From positions 56,879,998-56,943,997 of the forward strand of contig NC_062223.1 of NCBI RefSeq assembly GCF_902686445.1: DNA of 64,000 nucleotides, written 5' to 3'. Both the position numbers and the translations under genes were made by a program. The DNA is from Sciurus carolinensis. Lineage: Eukaryota; Chordata; Mammalia; Rodentia; Sciuridae. Shown piece after piece: positions 22,301 through 34,821 of the stretch (its first letter is position 1; each line of letters starts with the position of its first letter). Under the pieces are notes generated by a model that worked only from the letters and a program-made list of their open reading frames with translations, was not told where the DNA came from and searched no databases.

Positions 22301-24198
22301 TGACAGCTGTCATTCTTAACTAGGACAGTAGCTCAGATTCACGTGGGAGGGAACTGTCGTCAATCCTCACGTGTTTGGATTACACCCAGGAGACTAGTTC
22401 ACTGAGTCTGGAGGCAGTTCTGGGTTTGGATGCACACATTTGGTTACCAAGAAGAAGAATCTATCCATACGTTGTTGCTGCTGCTACCTTTTGAAAAGGA
22501 TCTAGGTCTCAGAACTCAGTACTCACATCAGTGCTTGATGTCCTTTTGATAGTGTTACTGATGGTAGAAGAGGTTAAGAAAAGAAAGGATCACAGGACAT
22601 ACAGTGGCCACTGTGTTAGGGTTTTGAAAAAATTAAAGATTTCCAGAAAGGGAAGAGAACTTGGGAGACTGAATAATAATGAAGGCAGTTACCAATTATT
22701 GAGCTTATAATTAAGGTCAAGCCCTGTCCTACGTACTTCATGTGCAGACTTTAAAGAGAAACGGTTTCCTTGAGTAGATTCAGGCTAAGCTGGGAATCAC
22801 CAGGGCAAAACCTCCAGGTAAATGATTACTTTGGAGTATTGACTCAGTGTTCCAATCAAAGGGAGACAAACTTTGAAGTCACTTTCCATTTTTACAGTGT
22901 ATTGCAGGGTCATGCAGGGTGTTTTCTCATAGGCTTCAAACACATTGACCTGTGGTCTCAGGCTGGGCTTGGCACTCTTGGGCAGGAATCCTTGTCTCAG
23001 AGGCATCTTGGCACCTTCCAGAACCTCAGGCTCTGCCTTCTGAGCTTTACCACCACTGGGTCATAGCTCACAGCAGGTTTCATCTATAGACCCTGCTGAT
23101 GGGGTGGGTGACCTCTACTCTGCCTCAGCCAGGAACCATGCCACAGGCAAGCAGCTTCCTAAACAGCCAGCCACACCTGTCTCACAGCTTGCTTAAAATC
23201 CATGGACAGGTCTCTCCTAATGTCAGAAAGAGCCCAAGGCCTCAGCCTAACAGCTGGGCCTCACACTCACATCTGTGCCTTACCTTTCTTCACACCTTCC
23301 TCTTTCCACTAAGCTTTAGATTCTAATTATACCAAGCAACTTGCAGCTCAAAATGCACCATGAACTTTCCCCTTGGCCTTTCTTGGCACAGATTACTCTC
23401 TTTAGTTAGAATGCTGTCCTCCCTGTGAACCCTCTCCTACATGACATCCATCAGATGTCACCTCCTCTGGGAAGTCTTTTCTGACTCCCTCCTAACTCCC
23501 ACCAAGACTGAGTGTGGTGCTCTTCCTATACATTCCCCAGCCTCCTCCCCTTATCTCTACCATAATAGTTACCATGCCAAAGGCCAGTTGTTTGTTTTGT
23601 CTCTCTGCTCTACCAGAGACTGAATGCTAAGATGACAGTACTGTGCTTGCTTTGCTGTTGAACTCACAGTGCCCAGGGCACAGCTGGCACGCAAAACAGT
23701 TGTTGAATCGAATGCTGGTTGGCAATGTCTCCTGAACACGTAATCATGCATGTCATAATTACAGAGCAGCTTGGCTGTTTATTGTGGAGCCCTGAATTTC
23801 TATTTTTTTTTTTTTACCCCTTTCTTTCTTTTTCCATTCCCCCACACCTTTGAGAATGAAGTTTTCAGAAAGGGGAAGAAAAGGGAAACTGGCATTTTAA
23901 TGTGCACTTTATGTACTGTCGGTACTGATCCCATGACAGCATGAACAGGTAAGGGGGACTACCCCGACCACACAGAAGAGCAGAGTCAGGCTCAGGTGGG
24001 AAGGAACTTGCCCAAAGTCACACAGTCAGTTTGTGTGAAAGCTGACAGTCACATCCATGATGCTTAAGTCAGTGTGTCCTTTATGACATGGTGCTACTTC
24101 TATAGTATTCAGAGATGGGGGCCTTGAGGCTTGGAAGGCAGCAATGGTTGCCTCCCATTCCACCCAACCCAGTAGCTTCCTCCCTAAGATGTACTCAC
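19381..24198. other. NAV2 intron between exons 11 and 12
   Basis: About 4.8 kb. It contains an ID SINE (19795-19891), L2-like decayed fragments near 19590-19700 and 23400-23490, and MIR-like remnants near 20800-20900 and 23940-24060. No exon seen. Confidence 0.7.
19795..19891 (+). repeat. ID SINE
   Basis: Body from ggtctgggatgtagttcagt through ctgggttccatccccagtac with a following A-rich tail. A-box and B-box of the tRNA-Ala-derived promoter are recognisable. Antisense to NAV2. Confidence 0.85.
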
Positions 24199-24273
24199 AT
24201 TGGCTGTCAGTTGGGTGGTCAATGCTGAAACCTTCTCCTGGGAGGCATCCAGTTCCCGCCGTAGTTTGCGAAT
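24199..24273 (-). CDS. NAV2: NAV2 exon 11 of window: first coiled coil, start
   Basis: 75-nt exon, phase 0 to 0. Acceptor ending atctttag, donor gtgagtacat. It encodes IRKLRRELDASQEKVSALTT then QLTAN. A heptad pattern of I/L/L/V/L/L residues at a and d positions is visible, so this starts the first coiled coil, which in navigators is thought to mediate oligomerisation and partner binding. It is frame-neutral, like its two neighbours. Confidence 0.96.
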
Positions 24274-24387
24274 CTAAAGATGACAAGGCACAGAGTTACC
24301 TGCTTTGGGGAGTCCATTTCCAGGCTCAGCTGGGTGAAATAATTGATAAAAGTGAAAGAGGAGATCCAACCAGCAACAGTTCCTTAC

Positions 24388-24411
24388 CTCTGACTGGCAT
24401 TTTTCTTCTGG
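24388..24411 (-). CDS. NAV2: NAV2 exon 10 of window: 24-nt microexon
   Basis: The acceptor is gatttatttgcag and the donor is gtaagg. The exon is exactly eight codons, phase 0 to 0: PEEKCQSE. It is separated from the next exon by an intron of only 114 nt. The TGC immediately before the acceptor AG is the position at which the neuronal splicing factor SRRM4 recognises UGC in many neural microexons (known for the class; inference here). The peptide caps the N-terminal end of the first coiled coil (IRKLRREL...). Confidence 0.94.
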
Positions 24412-25629
24412 CTGCAAATAAATCACAAGGGAAATTAGACCAATGGAGAAGCAAAGAACAGTGCACTCCAGCCTATGGGGAGCACCAAATTTGGATACTT
24501 GAAAAAGTCTAGAAGATTTATTTTCTTTTCTAGTATATTTCTCTGGGTGAGACAATTCAATTAAGTTGATCCACCAGAAAAGTCAAATACAAACAGAATA
24601 TTATTTTAAGAAATAAGGAAGAATTAGAATAATCTTCCAACTAATTATGAGGAGCCACCCTGCATGTGGAGATGTGCTAAAGTAAGGTACTTGGGAAAAG
24701 GTATGTGTGAAAAGAACATGAGCCAGTGTTGGTGAGTAAAAACATAGGATACTAAATTTAAATAATTTTTAAAGTCTAAACATGTCCCATGCAATATTGG
24801 GGACATACTTACGTTAAAAACTTATTTGTTGTTGATCTGAACTTCAAATTTAATTGGATATTCTGTATTTTATCTGACAAGCCCATCTAGGGGGCAAGGG
24901 TTGATTCTGTCCCTATTTTCTCCCTCATCTTACTTCCCTGGGGTACTACAGCAGGAGCCGAGTGGGCCAGAAAGGCCTCAGAGTAAAGGGTTGGGAATTC
25001 CTGTTCAGCCAGCCTGGTGACTCCCTGCTTGTGAGGATACCGTGGCCTTCATTTCCTCCGGTGCCACCTCAAGTCCTTTAGTTACCTGCAACCCCAGGGA
25101 TTAAGGGTGAACCTATGACCCTTCTTACTGGTGAAGGCTTCCATGCTGGCTCTGTCAGTGGTGACACAGGTACTGGCCAGAAGGAAACCACAAGGCTCTC
25201 TCCTCCCATGGGGGAACCCACATGGGCTAGAGGAAACTGCTGCAGGAGGAACCTCTCTTGGCCTCTCCTCTGGTTCCCACAGGGGCTCTTAAAGAAGGAC
25301 CCCACCCCTTTCCTGGAAATGTTGGAAGTATTCCTGCCCTTCTCTCCACCCACCACTCAGGGATGGAGTCAGGGATAGGAGTGAATATCAATCAGGACAT
25401 TATTTTGTCCTTTGGTCCTCAATGAGCCCTCTAATCTAAGCATACTAGCACTAATCCCAGTATTTTTAGGAATCAGTATTTGGCTTTAGTGGGTACTTCT
25501 GATAGTTCAGAGCACAAAAGGGATACATTAGACCCTGCAGACCCACATCCATAAGTGAGAGCAGGTGGGCAGCTGTTTCCTGTCTCATCTCCCTTCACAC
25601 CAGGCTCCCCAATGCCCTTCTTCCTGATC

Positions 25630-25860
25630 CTGATAATAATAAGCAGCATTTACTGAATGCTTGCCATATGCCAAAGACTGTTCTAAGCACTTTATTTTCA
25701 TTATTCATTGATTCCTTATGATAAACCTTTTAAGTTATACTATTTTTTTTTCTTTTTGCATATGAGAAAAGTGAGGCACAGAGAGGTTAAGTGCCCATGG
25801 TCACAGCTGGTGAGTGACAGAACTGGGGTGATCCAAGGCAATCTGGTCAGCCTGTGGTCA
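25630..25860 (+). repeat. MIR SINE, near full length
   Basis: Order of blocks matches MIR: catttactgaatgcttgcca, ctgttctaagcactttat, then gtgaggcacagagaggttaa and a ggtcacagctggtgagtgac-type end. Confidence 0.75.
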
Positions 25861-28289
25861 CAATTAGTACATACTCCTTCTCTTGTACTACAGCTACATT
25901 CTCAAGGAAATGTTCCAGAACTAAGTCCTCCGACTTCTAAGTCTGATACAAAGAAGAAAATAGTGAGACTGTCACAGTTATCTAACACATGGGAGGCTGC
26001 CAGAGGCCTGTTAGCATGCTGAAGCATCCACAGGACCAGTCCTATTTTTATGCTATTCTGTTGACAAGTTTTAACAGCCTTGGCCACTGTCTGCCCCTGT
26101 GCCCACCTGTCTCTGGGGCTGGGTCAACAAGTCATGTGCTTTGCATCTTCCCCCTAGCTACTGTTGCTCTTCTATGCATGTGGGAGGCCTGTGTGGAGCT
26201 GTGGAGCCCCGTCCATTCTGCAGTTCCCCTGGGAACTTCACTGCTCCTCCTCCCCAACCAAGAAAGCAAGTCTGATGCCACCTGCGGCCTCTCAGAATTT
26301 CTCTACTCCAAGGGCTGGCCATGACTCCTCCATGGCCATTATTTAGCATCACGGTGCCTTGTCTTTCATTTGTAATTAAAACTGCAGGTAAATTTCAGAC
26401 AGATGAGCATACTTGAATATCCAAGAATTATAGAGATTTTGAGGGAAGAAGGTACTATCCTCTAATTAGAGACCGTAAGACTCTTGGCTAGTAAGCAAAT
26501 TCCTTGGTCGGAGTCTGTGGCGACTGAAGAGACCAAAGATGACACCTTAGCATTTACAGAGGAGCCTAAGCGTTGTTTCTGCATTTCATCACCTCTCAGA
26601 GGCTAATAATAGACAAGGGACCACACATCAGAGCTAGGTGGTGGAAGAGTCTAGCCAGACTTGCAATTTTTTCTTGAAACTGGTAGACTGCTCTAGTGTG
26701 AAAACATTCAAATGTTAGTCTATTTTTTTTTTTTTAAAGTCTGTAAAAGCAACCTATATTCTCAGAGAAGGCATAAGGATGGTAAATGGGAGATTTTGAC
26801 TAAGTGAAGGTCAGAGGTTCTGGAGACTCACATGTTTGCCTTGCTCAGATTCCTGACATTGAAGGCAAAACTAAGACCTCCTGAATAATGGTGATCTGTC
26901 CAAAGTCAAGCGGAGAATAAGGGAAGACAAGACCTTGGGTTTCTTGCCAGCCAAATAAACTTGAAATTAAAAATTGTTATTAAAGGTCTTTGGTGATTTG
27001 TTGAATTAATATCAACTCAGAAAGGTCATTTTCAAATGTTATGTAAATACTGGCTTCATGCAACACACCCAGAACAGCAGCTATAGAAGCCAGGCCTTTT
27101 ACTGCAAGAGCTTCCAGCAGTTGGCATGACTGGGGTGCCCCAGAAATTACATGTGATGGTTTCCTAGATCTGAATACTCACAGGTGAAGAAGTCATCCTC
27201 TTTTCCTTCTCTGAGAGGGGTCTACCTGTCTCTGAATTGACAGGAGCCCCTGAATTTGCCACTGGGGAAACAGAGGCACTGCAACATCTGCTATGATTGC
27301 TTTGTACCAACCCCATGGAACTACAGTCCCACATCTCTAGATGCCCTCTGGTGCCTTCAGCTTCCTCTTTTGGCAGCAGGCTCCTTTCTCTCCTAATCCA
27401 TATCCTCAGGGCTTGGTCCAGTGCCTGGCATATTGATGGTGCCAGTAAATACTGTTGAAGTGAACGTAGGTTCAAAAGCACTAATTTTGGTTACCTATGC
27501 CCCAGAGTTTTATTCTACAAGAAAGAACTTTATCTACTAGCTGACAGCTGGAAGACCATCTCTATGCTTTCTTAGTAAAGGTTTAAATAACCTCTCCCAT
27601 GGTTACTATATATAAAACCTTTAAAGCCAGTACCCAGTGATGAAATTTCAGATGAGATGATTAGTTAAAGAGAGAAGAATTGTGGAACTGGAGGTCTGAG
27701 GTAGGTAGGAGCAGAAGCAAGAGTTGCTAGACCCTTCAAATCAGACCACACCAGCAATCATCAAAGTGTTGGTTCGCTAATAAGGAATAATGAGGCCCTG
27801 GTCTCTCTCTCACTTGATTCTGGCATGCTGTCTTATTTTCAAGGAGTTACATAGAGTTCATCCTGTTACATAGCCCAGAAACCCAGTATTCTGAATACCT
27901 GAATGATTAAAGCATGTGTTTTCATGGAATTAAAAGGCTAACAATTTTTGTTTCCTGTAGGAATTCTAAAAATTAATAATTTTAAGATAAATAGTATATA
28001 AAAAGTAAGTTCTACTGAACAAATTCTGTAGTATTGAAAATTCAAATGTGTTTGATTACACTTAGATTATTTTTCAATAGTCGTCTCAGTGACAATAGCT
28101 GCCATTCAGGATTGCTTGCCCCGAGCTGTGTGAACAATGTATAATGTATTACACACACTTTCTTATTTCTTTTAAACTGACCTTTTGAACACCTATTAGG
28201 TGCTCAGCACTGTCTTCAACACTAGGAATAAAAAAGTCCTTATCTCCCAGGAGTTTTTATTGCAGTGAAACGTAACCTTCAAACCATCC

Positions 28290-28400
28290 AGTCCTCATTA
28301 CAACTCTATAAGGTGGGAACTGCTATTCTTTCTACTTAACAGAAAAAGAAACTGAGGCAGACAGAGGATTAATGAACTGTTCAAAGCCTTTCTGTTCCAT
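28290..28400 (+). repeat. MIR fragment
   Basis: tcctcattacaactctataa ... gaaactgaggcagacagagg resembles the MIR core and 3' part. Partial. Confidence 0.5.
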
Positions 28401-28663
28401 ATCTACCAGCAGGTGGCCAAAGCTTCTCACACCTTCTGACAAAAGCACCATATGAACCAAACAGCCAGTTCCTGATTTGTTGGTTGGTATATTATAATTA
28501 ATAGCTGCTTGTGAATTTCAAATCTTGTTCCCTAATTATCTGATCCCCTTATAATGGAAATGCTCTCTCCAGGAGCAATGCTTATTGTATTTTATTCTTG
28601 ACACATTTGATAAAGGAATACAAGCTCTCATGATCACAGCCAACAGCATTGATTTATACTCAC

Positions 28664-28716
28664 CGTTGAATAAATGGACGATGTGCTGGAAACCAAGGAG
28701 AGTGAGGAGCCATGAA
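28664..28716 (-). CDS. NAV2: NAV2 exon 9 of window: 53-nt exon
   Basis: Acceptor tttttttcttttaatag before TT-CAT-GGC, donor gtgagt. Two bases plus 17 codons, phase 1 to 0. It encodes HGSSLSLVSSTSSIYST after a split Val. Ile replaces the Leu I recall in human NAV2 near the end. It lies alone between introns of about 4.3 kb and 5.9 kb. It is not frame-neutral, so it is probably constitutive. Confidence 0.95.
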
Positions 28717-31699
28717 CTATTAAAAGAAAAAAACAAAGTGAATTGCACAGCTGGCTGCTATGGAACCAAAATAGGGAGCGGGAACAGGAAATCAGAATGA
28801 GAGGACACTGTCAGGCTCAGCATGGTTTATTCTCACCTCAACCTGGGTTGGTGACAGGTCAGGGTGAAGTAAGAAATAGTTTGCCGAGGTTGGGAAATGG
28901 GGCATGCGGGAGCCCTGGGTTCAGTCCCTAGCACAAACAGAATAAAGAGAGAAAAGAATAATATTCACTTGCTGTAGCCGGTAGTAACTTGTAATTCCAC
29001 TATCCAGAGGCAACCTGCTACTGCTCTGGTATATTTTATTCCACTCTTTTATCCCCCAATTTCCTTTAGAGGTTGAGATTGCATGCACATATATTCTATA
29101 CCCAGTTAGCATCTTTCATTTGCATATGCAAAAAGATGAAAAGATTAGTTTAAACCTAAGAGGCTGTTGGCCAGTCAATTCATTTTAGATGACCATGTAG
29201 CAGAATATTAGGTTAATATTAGAATATTAATATCATCCACTGAAGTGGAGATTCTGTGCTCGATTTCTATTGTGTCTGCAAAGTAACAAGCAAGTAGTGT
29301 CCTTTTCTCTGTTTCAGACTAGTGTTTTTTAGAACCTACTTGTATAGCCTTATCACCCCCGCAGCCAGTAGATATTATTTCTCATCTTAAAGCCTGGTCT
29401 TCTAGGGAGCCAGGTTCTTATCCTCTTGGTAACTTCTTGACAACTTGTTTCAAAGACAACTATTCTTGCATTCAGACTTCTCAAACCTTTGAACTAGGCT
29501 CCTCTGTCCTGACCACGGGTGGGATGCATATACTTTTGTGCTGCATGGTAACCTGAAGCCTGAAGTAGAACAATAGGAAGTGACTTTCACCATGCCCATA
29601 TGGCAGTCACCTACCACCCAAGATGTGAGCTCATCCCAGCATAGAAGCCACTGGCCAATGAGCCATCGAATGAACAGCGCAGCCTAACACTTGGATGCCT
29701 GTCTGTGGTCTTTCTAATAAGATTTCCCTGACCTCCCATTCTTCCTTTAATTTTTCCTATCACACTGTGACTCCTTTCCTTCTCTCCCGAACATTCCCTA
29801 GATTATGCTTTCCTGCCTTGGAGTCTCTGCTCATGCAGTTCTCTTTGTTGAGATGCTTCTAAATGCTGCCCAGTTAAATAAGAAATATGCAAATGATTCC
29901 CTCTCCAAGAAGCCTTTCCTTGTTCGCCTGCTGCTTGCATCTTCTACCCAGAGCTCTGTACTTGCTATCCTGGCCTCTTCTCACTCAGCAGGTTAGGCTG
30001 ACCCCACTCCACCACTCCCATCTCTCCTCTTTGGCAATGCCCTGAGTTCTAGATCTTTTCGTCCATTCTTCCTCCACCCATGACAAATCTGACTCATACC
30101 TATAAAACTCAGTTTAAGGTGTTAACGGCCAACAATGGCTTTCAGTGTTAATGTGTCCACACATTAACAGAGGCCTCTAAAGTCCCAAAGTAGCAGCCTA
30201 ATGTTCCATGGGGGTAAGTTACTTCAACTCCATGACACAGAAAGAAGTGGCCAGACTCCAATGGAGGTTGGGTTGGGTGGGATGTGCATAACACATGGAT
30301 ACTCTCCTATCACTGGCATGACAGCTGTGCCACAGGCCAGCTCCAGAGAGCTACATGGGGCTGCATATGGCCTTTGGGTTTTGGAAAATGGAAGTGCTTT
30401 CTCTTATCACCCTACATCTCATACACATAAACTCACTGATGGTGCCTGGGCAGCAACTCAGGGCAAGCTCATGACCACGTGCAGAGCAGCACAACTGGCA
30501 GCTTATTTTTCTCTGAGATTAACTCCTCTCACTTGGTAAAAAGCGAGGGCAAGATTGTGGTTCAAAGAGACCCCATGATTTCCAGAGTCGACCCAAAACT
30601 GGGTGTGTTGGCCTGAGCCACTGCAGCTGCTCCTCCTCCAAGTGAGCGGAGTCAAGTCAGAGCCTGGCTATGCAGCCTGGATACCGCTGGACAACAAAAT
30701 GCCTGCAATTTCCGGAACTAAAACGGCTAAAGCGTGCCATGTAATTATCCTCCTTGTACCTGTGCCTGCAAAGTTTTACAGCTTCAAGGAACCACAGAGA
30801 ATATCTAGTCTATCCTTGCCACTGAGGAATCTGAAACCAAGAGAAATTTTAAAAACTTGCTTAAGGTCTCACACAACAATTCAAGAACAGGACCTTGAAT
30901 CTGGAGACGACTTTGCCCTTGGTGACCAGGTCTACTGGTTTCCCATTTTTTAATTTTTAAGCTTTTCAGGGTATTTTAGAATAGCTGCCTAATCCCTCTA
31001 CGTAATCTATACATAGGCAACATCCAGGACTGACATTTCAGAAGAAAGATGCTTTAGGTAGGTGTAGAGCCTCTAGACAGAATCAAATGACTGGGCATAT
31101 TCCAGCTAATAAAGCAATCAAGTGTTTCTGATGTCACACTTGGGATTCTCCCCCCCCTGCTCCCCCCACACACATATACAGCTTTCACTAATTAAAGCAT
31201 TTTCTCATTTATACTATTGTTTGGAATTATCCTTATTATCACAAGAGAATTTGAAAATAATCTTAGACTATGCAGGAGTTTCTATCCTTAATTGGAAAAT
31301 GAGTAAAATCGAGGCCTAGAGTGGTCAAGTGATGTAGCCAAGAGCACTCAGCTAGTCAGGAGCAAAGACAGAACCTAGTTCTCATTGCACAGTTGGGTAC
31401 CATGGAAGGAGACAGAAAGAATGGTACCCTGCCTCTCAGCCTGCAGAGGAAGCATGACAGGGAAGAGAATATACACATGAAGCACCAGACCTTGCCTGAG
31501 ACAGGTGAAGGAAGGAGGGGGAAGGAAAGCCCAGTTGAATCAAATGTGAAGGTAGGATGGAGTAAAAAGACAGAGAGCAGGGAATCAAGAGGCTTAGGAC
31601 CTCATTCTGGTTACATGTCACTTCTGCCTCAATTTTGTCATTAAAAAAAAAAAATAGGGATGAAAGAAATGACTCTCAGGGAGAAGGCTAGAAGATGAC

Positions 31700-31925
31700 A
31701 ATTACAGCAGCAACACTACCATTGATGGAGTACTTATGATAAGCCCCTTTTACAGTTATTTGTTAAGTGCTTTCCAGGATTTATCTTGCCTAATCTTCAC
31801 TTCAATCCTGAGGCAGGTAGAGTTATTTCCCACATTTTAGCAAACAGGAAACAGGGTGATCAGGATCAAGCCCCTTACCAGAAGTCACAGTGCTAACCAT
31901 GGAGGTGACAGGATCTGAATCACAA
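31700..31925 (+). repeat. MIR SINE
   Basis: Diverged MIR: accattgatggagtacttat, gtgctttccaggatttatct, ttcacttcaatcctgaggca and an agtcacagtgctaa-like 3' block. Confidence 0.55.
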
Positions 31926-32075
31926 CCCTAACTCAGGGGCTAGGAACACAATCACACTGCAGTAGAAGACTTCCTCCTCACTAAGCTACTCTGCTGCTGG
32001 GGATTCCAAGGGAACTGACTCTTGGCTTTCAGATTGTAATAGTTCTTAGACATGACTGGGAAAATCATGTTTGCT

Positions 32076-32166
32076 TTTTTTTTTTTTTTGCGGTACTGGG
32101 GATCGAGCTCAGGGCCTTGTGATTGTGAGGCAAGCACTCTACCAGCTGAGCTATCTCCTCAGCCCA
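32076..32166 (-). repeat. ID SINE
   Basis: A run of about 17 T, then gcggtactggggatcgagct ... ctgagctatctcctcagccc: antisense ID body with its tail at the left. Sense relative to NAV2. Confidence 0.85.
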
Positions 32167-33734
32167 AAATAATCATTTTTGAAATGCACCCAGCCTTCAA
32201 GATTGCAGTGTTTTCTGATGGAAATTAATTTACCCTGAAATAGTGTTGAAAGGTTGCATCCGGGCCAAACCTGCACCTAATCTACATACCTATGATTTCC
32301 ACTTCCTTCGAAATGGAAAGTACTGATTCAAGTGAACAAACTACCTCACACAAATAACTTGTGCTAATTCTTCCTAAGTTTCTATCCTGCTTTATGGTAT
32401 AGAATACCATATTATTCTATATGACTATATTATAAAGAGGTTCATTTAAGTCCAAATGTGAGATGTGAATATTTCCCCAGCTGTTACTGCAACAACACTA
32501 GGTTGATTAACTCAAAAAAAAGTTTGCACCCAGAGGAATTAAAAAGCCCTGGTCACACAAGCTCTATTTTGTTTTGTAATGTTAACAGTCTGGAAGAAAC
32601 AAAATCAATGATAGTAAACTTCTCCAAAGAAGAAAATGTTACATGTTCACAAGCACAATGACAGCAGTCCCATTCTCTTTCTCCAAAGTTTGATTTTTCA
32701 CCTCTTGGCTTCAGTTCCTGTCACTATAAATCAGCACATTTATGAAAATCTAGACAGTGCTTGTGGGTAAGCCCTTTTTATCAATGTCATTTTGACATCC
32801 CAGATACTGCACAGTTGGGCTGCCTGACGGCTTGATTCCAGATGGTAAAAAATAAAAGCTATCATGATGATACTGGAACTGTCCCAGAACTTTCTGAGGC
32901 TAAGTGTGCTTGTGTGGACAAGTTTCAGCACTGAACGTGGTTCGCTCAGGTATACATAGGGCAGAGAAGATGGATGCAGCGCAGGATAGACTCCACATGT
33001 GAGTTGCTATCAGGGAGGTTGGGAAACACTCTGTGGGCATGCTCAGCCAGCAGGGGACCAGGAATAAGCTCAAGACAAACTGCATCTTCCTTCATCTTGG
33101 GGTCTATGTCTCCTCCCCTAGACTGCTCCGAGAGATTAGAGCATTCATTTTTACTTCTTAAATCAAGCAAAATACCCTCAGTAACTCCAGTTCCTCCCCT
33201 CCTTAGTCCTCTGTTCCCGCAGGTTCCCATATATGGATTTACAACGTCGTGTCTGCGTGCTGGATGTCACGGATGCAAATGATACATAAATCACTGGGAC
33301 AGTATTAAGTCGCCAAGATTAACCAGGCAGCAACTGCTTTGTAACTAAATTCTTTAAAACTTTTGTTTAAAAGAACACTAGGCAAAAGCAGATGCCTTTA
33401 TATTTCTTTCCCTTTGATTTGGGATTTCCTAAATGATCACAACTTTGTTTGTTCTTTCCTGTTGGTTAGATGCTAGGCATACAGCTTCACTCACAGGGAT
33501 TGGGAGCAGAAGGAAGCACCTATGACTTGCCCATATATATATTTATTTTTTATTTTTTTATTTTTATTTTATTTTTTTGTTATTGGCAAAAAAAGCAAAT
33601 AGAGATATGGTTGCCTCAGAGGACTCTGCTTGCCTCAGAGTTCCCTTCCTCCAGCTGGAGACATAGAGCTGCCAGGAAACCAATGCTGACTCTGGGTCTA
33701 GAGGTTGTGACACATAATCATGTTATTGCATTAA

Positions 33735-33885
33735 CCTGTATCATATTATCTCGTCTAATTCTTATCATAATTCCATGAGCTGAATACTATTATTACTCCC
33801 AGTTTATCAGTAAGAAAACAGAAGAGAAGCAACTTGCCCAGGATTGTATACCTAAGGAGTTGAGGATCTGCTGGTCTGACTCCAT
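33735..33885 (+). repeat. MIR fragment
   Basis: cgtctaattcttatcataat ... cccagtttatcagtaagaaa ... gcaacttgcccaggattgta follows the MIR block order. Confidence 0.6.
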
Positions 33886-34178
33886 ATTCGTATTCACTGG
33901 CCACTGGGGACTGCCTTCACTGTCCTATGAGCCCAGTCTTTGGGGTTGGGGGTAATGTCCCTTGAAAGCATTTTGATCATTTGCCCCCTAACTCACACCT
34001 TGGGTGACGGAGCAAAGGGGAAGAGGAGTGGGGTGAGTTAGGAGGAGGCTGACGAAGTTGCCCACAGAACTTTTCTTCCACAATTCTGATTAAAATGAAC
34101 GAAACATAAAAATCCAACCCAAAAGAGTCACAGTTGGCAACCAAAGAAGGAAAAAGGTAAAACTGAATGCAATAAATT

Positions 34179-34227
34179 AAAAAAAAAAAAAAAGAAAAAA
34201 AGAAAAAAAGAAAGAAAGAAAGAAAAG
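34179..34227. repeat. Poly-A to (AAAG)n microsatellite
   Basis: About 15 As grade into A7G and then AAAG units on the plus strand. No SINE body adjoins it. It lies about 400 nt downstream of the exon 8 donor in the transcript and would be CTTT-rich there. Confidence 0.85.
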
Positions 34228-34632
34228 TAGCACTTGAGACAGAAAATTCTGGAGCAGAGCAGAGAGGCATAGTGCCCAGCCCCCAGAGCTATATGGGTCC
34301 GTCAACACAGGGAACAAACTCTCCAGCGACTCTGCCAGGAGGGCGAGCCAGTGGTTGGGCCTCAGGATGGAGGTACATGCCAAGAAGCTGTGGCCCAAGT
34401 CCAGGAGAGAGAGGCCTAGAGTGGAACTCAGTCAGCACTAAGGGCCCCCAGTGTGTTTTCAGCGACCTTTTCCCTGAAGTCCTGAAAGGCAAACTAAGAG
34501 TCAGGTCTTACTATTCAGAGTTCCCCATTCCTAGAGGGGGAGGGAGAGTTGGAGGAACTCACGGTGGGGTATCGGGCCAACAGAGTAAATTTAGCATAGA
34601 GAAGTTAGGAGATGGCAAATCCCTTTTCTTAC

Positions 34633-34821
34633 CTTCCTCAAACCCATCCCGGAAGGAACCCGAACGGCTCATGGTTCTGCTCTTCTCATCCAGGGACATG
34701 GAGCTATTCCGGAAGCGGCTGTCAGTATACGGATCATACTGCCCATCAGCGTTGGACAGGCTGTGGGTCCTCAGCATGGTCGGGTTGGACAAGCTCATCT
34801 GGGTGACAGTGGTGGGGCTCG
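34633..34821 (-). CDS. NAV2: NAV2 exon 8 of window: Ser-rich block before the coiled coils
   Basis: 189-nt exon, phase 1 to 1, also frame-neutral. Acceptor ctttcaccccag, donor gtaagaaaag. It encodes SPTTVTQMSLSNPTMLRTHS, LSNADGQYDPYTDSRFRNSS and MSLDEKSRTMSRSGSFRDGF then EE. R-x-x-S-type sites such as RTMSRSGSF are likely basophilic kinase sites. The frame stays open into the upstream intron as far as an ATG at about 34915, which raises the question of an alternative first exon (see findings). Confidence 0.96.

Larger units (their letters stand above)
24412..28663. other. NAV2 intron between exon 9 and the 24-nt microexon
   Basis: About 4.25 kb with MIR fragments (25630-25860, 28290-28400), short T runs near 26720 and several decayed repeat-like pieces. 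No exon seen. Confidence 0.7.
28717..34632. other. NAV2 intron between exons 8 and 9
   Basis: About 5.9 kb. Contents: an ID remnant near 28903-28935 (ccctgggttcagtccctagc), MIR fragments (31700-31925, 33735-33885), an ID SINE (32076-32166), a T/A-rich stretch (33535-33590) and an AAAG microsatellite (34179-34227). Confidence 0.75.

Noticed and set aside
26340..26420. TAATTA-containing AT-rich stretch as a possible homeodomain enhancer
   Set aside because: Such motifs are expected by chance in AT-rich introns; without conservation data it cannot be supported.
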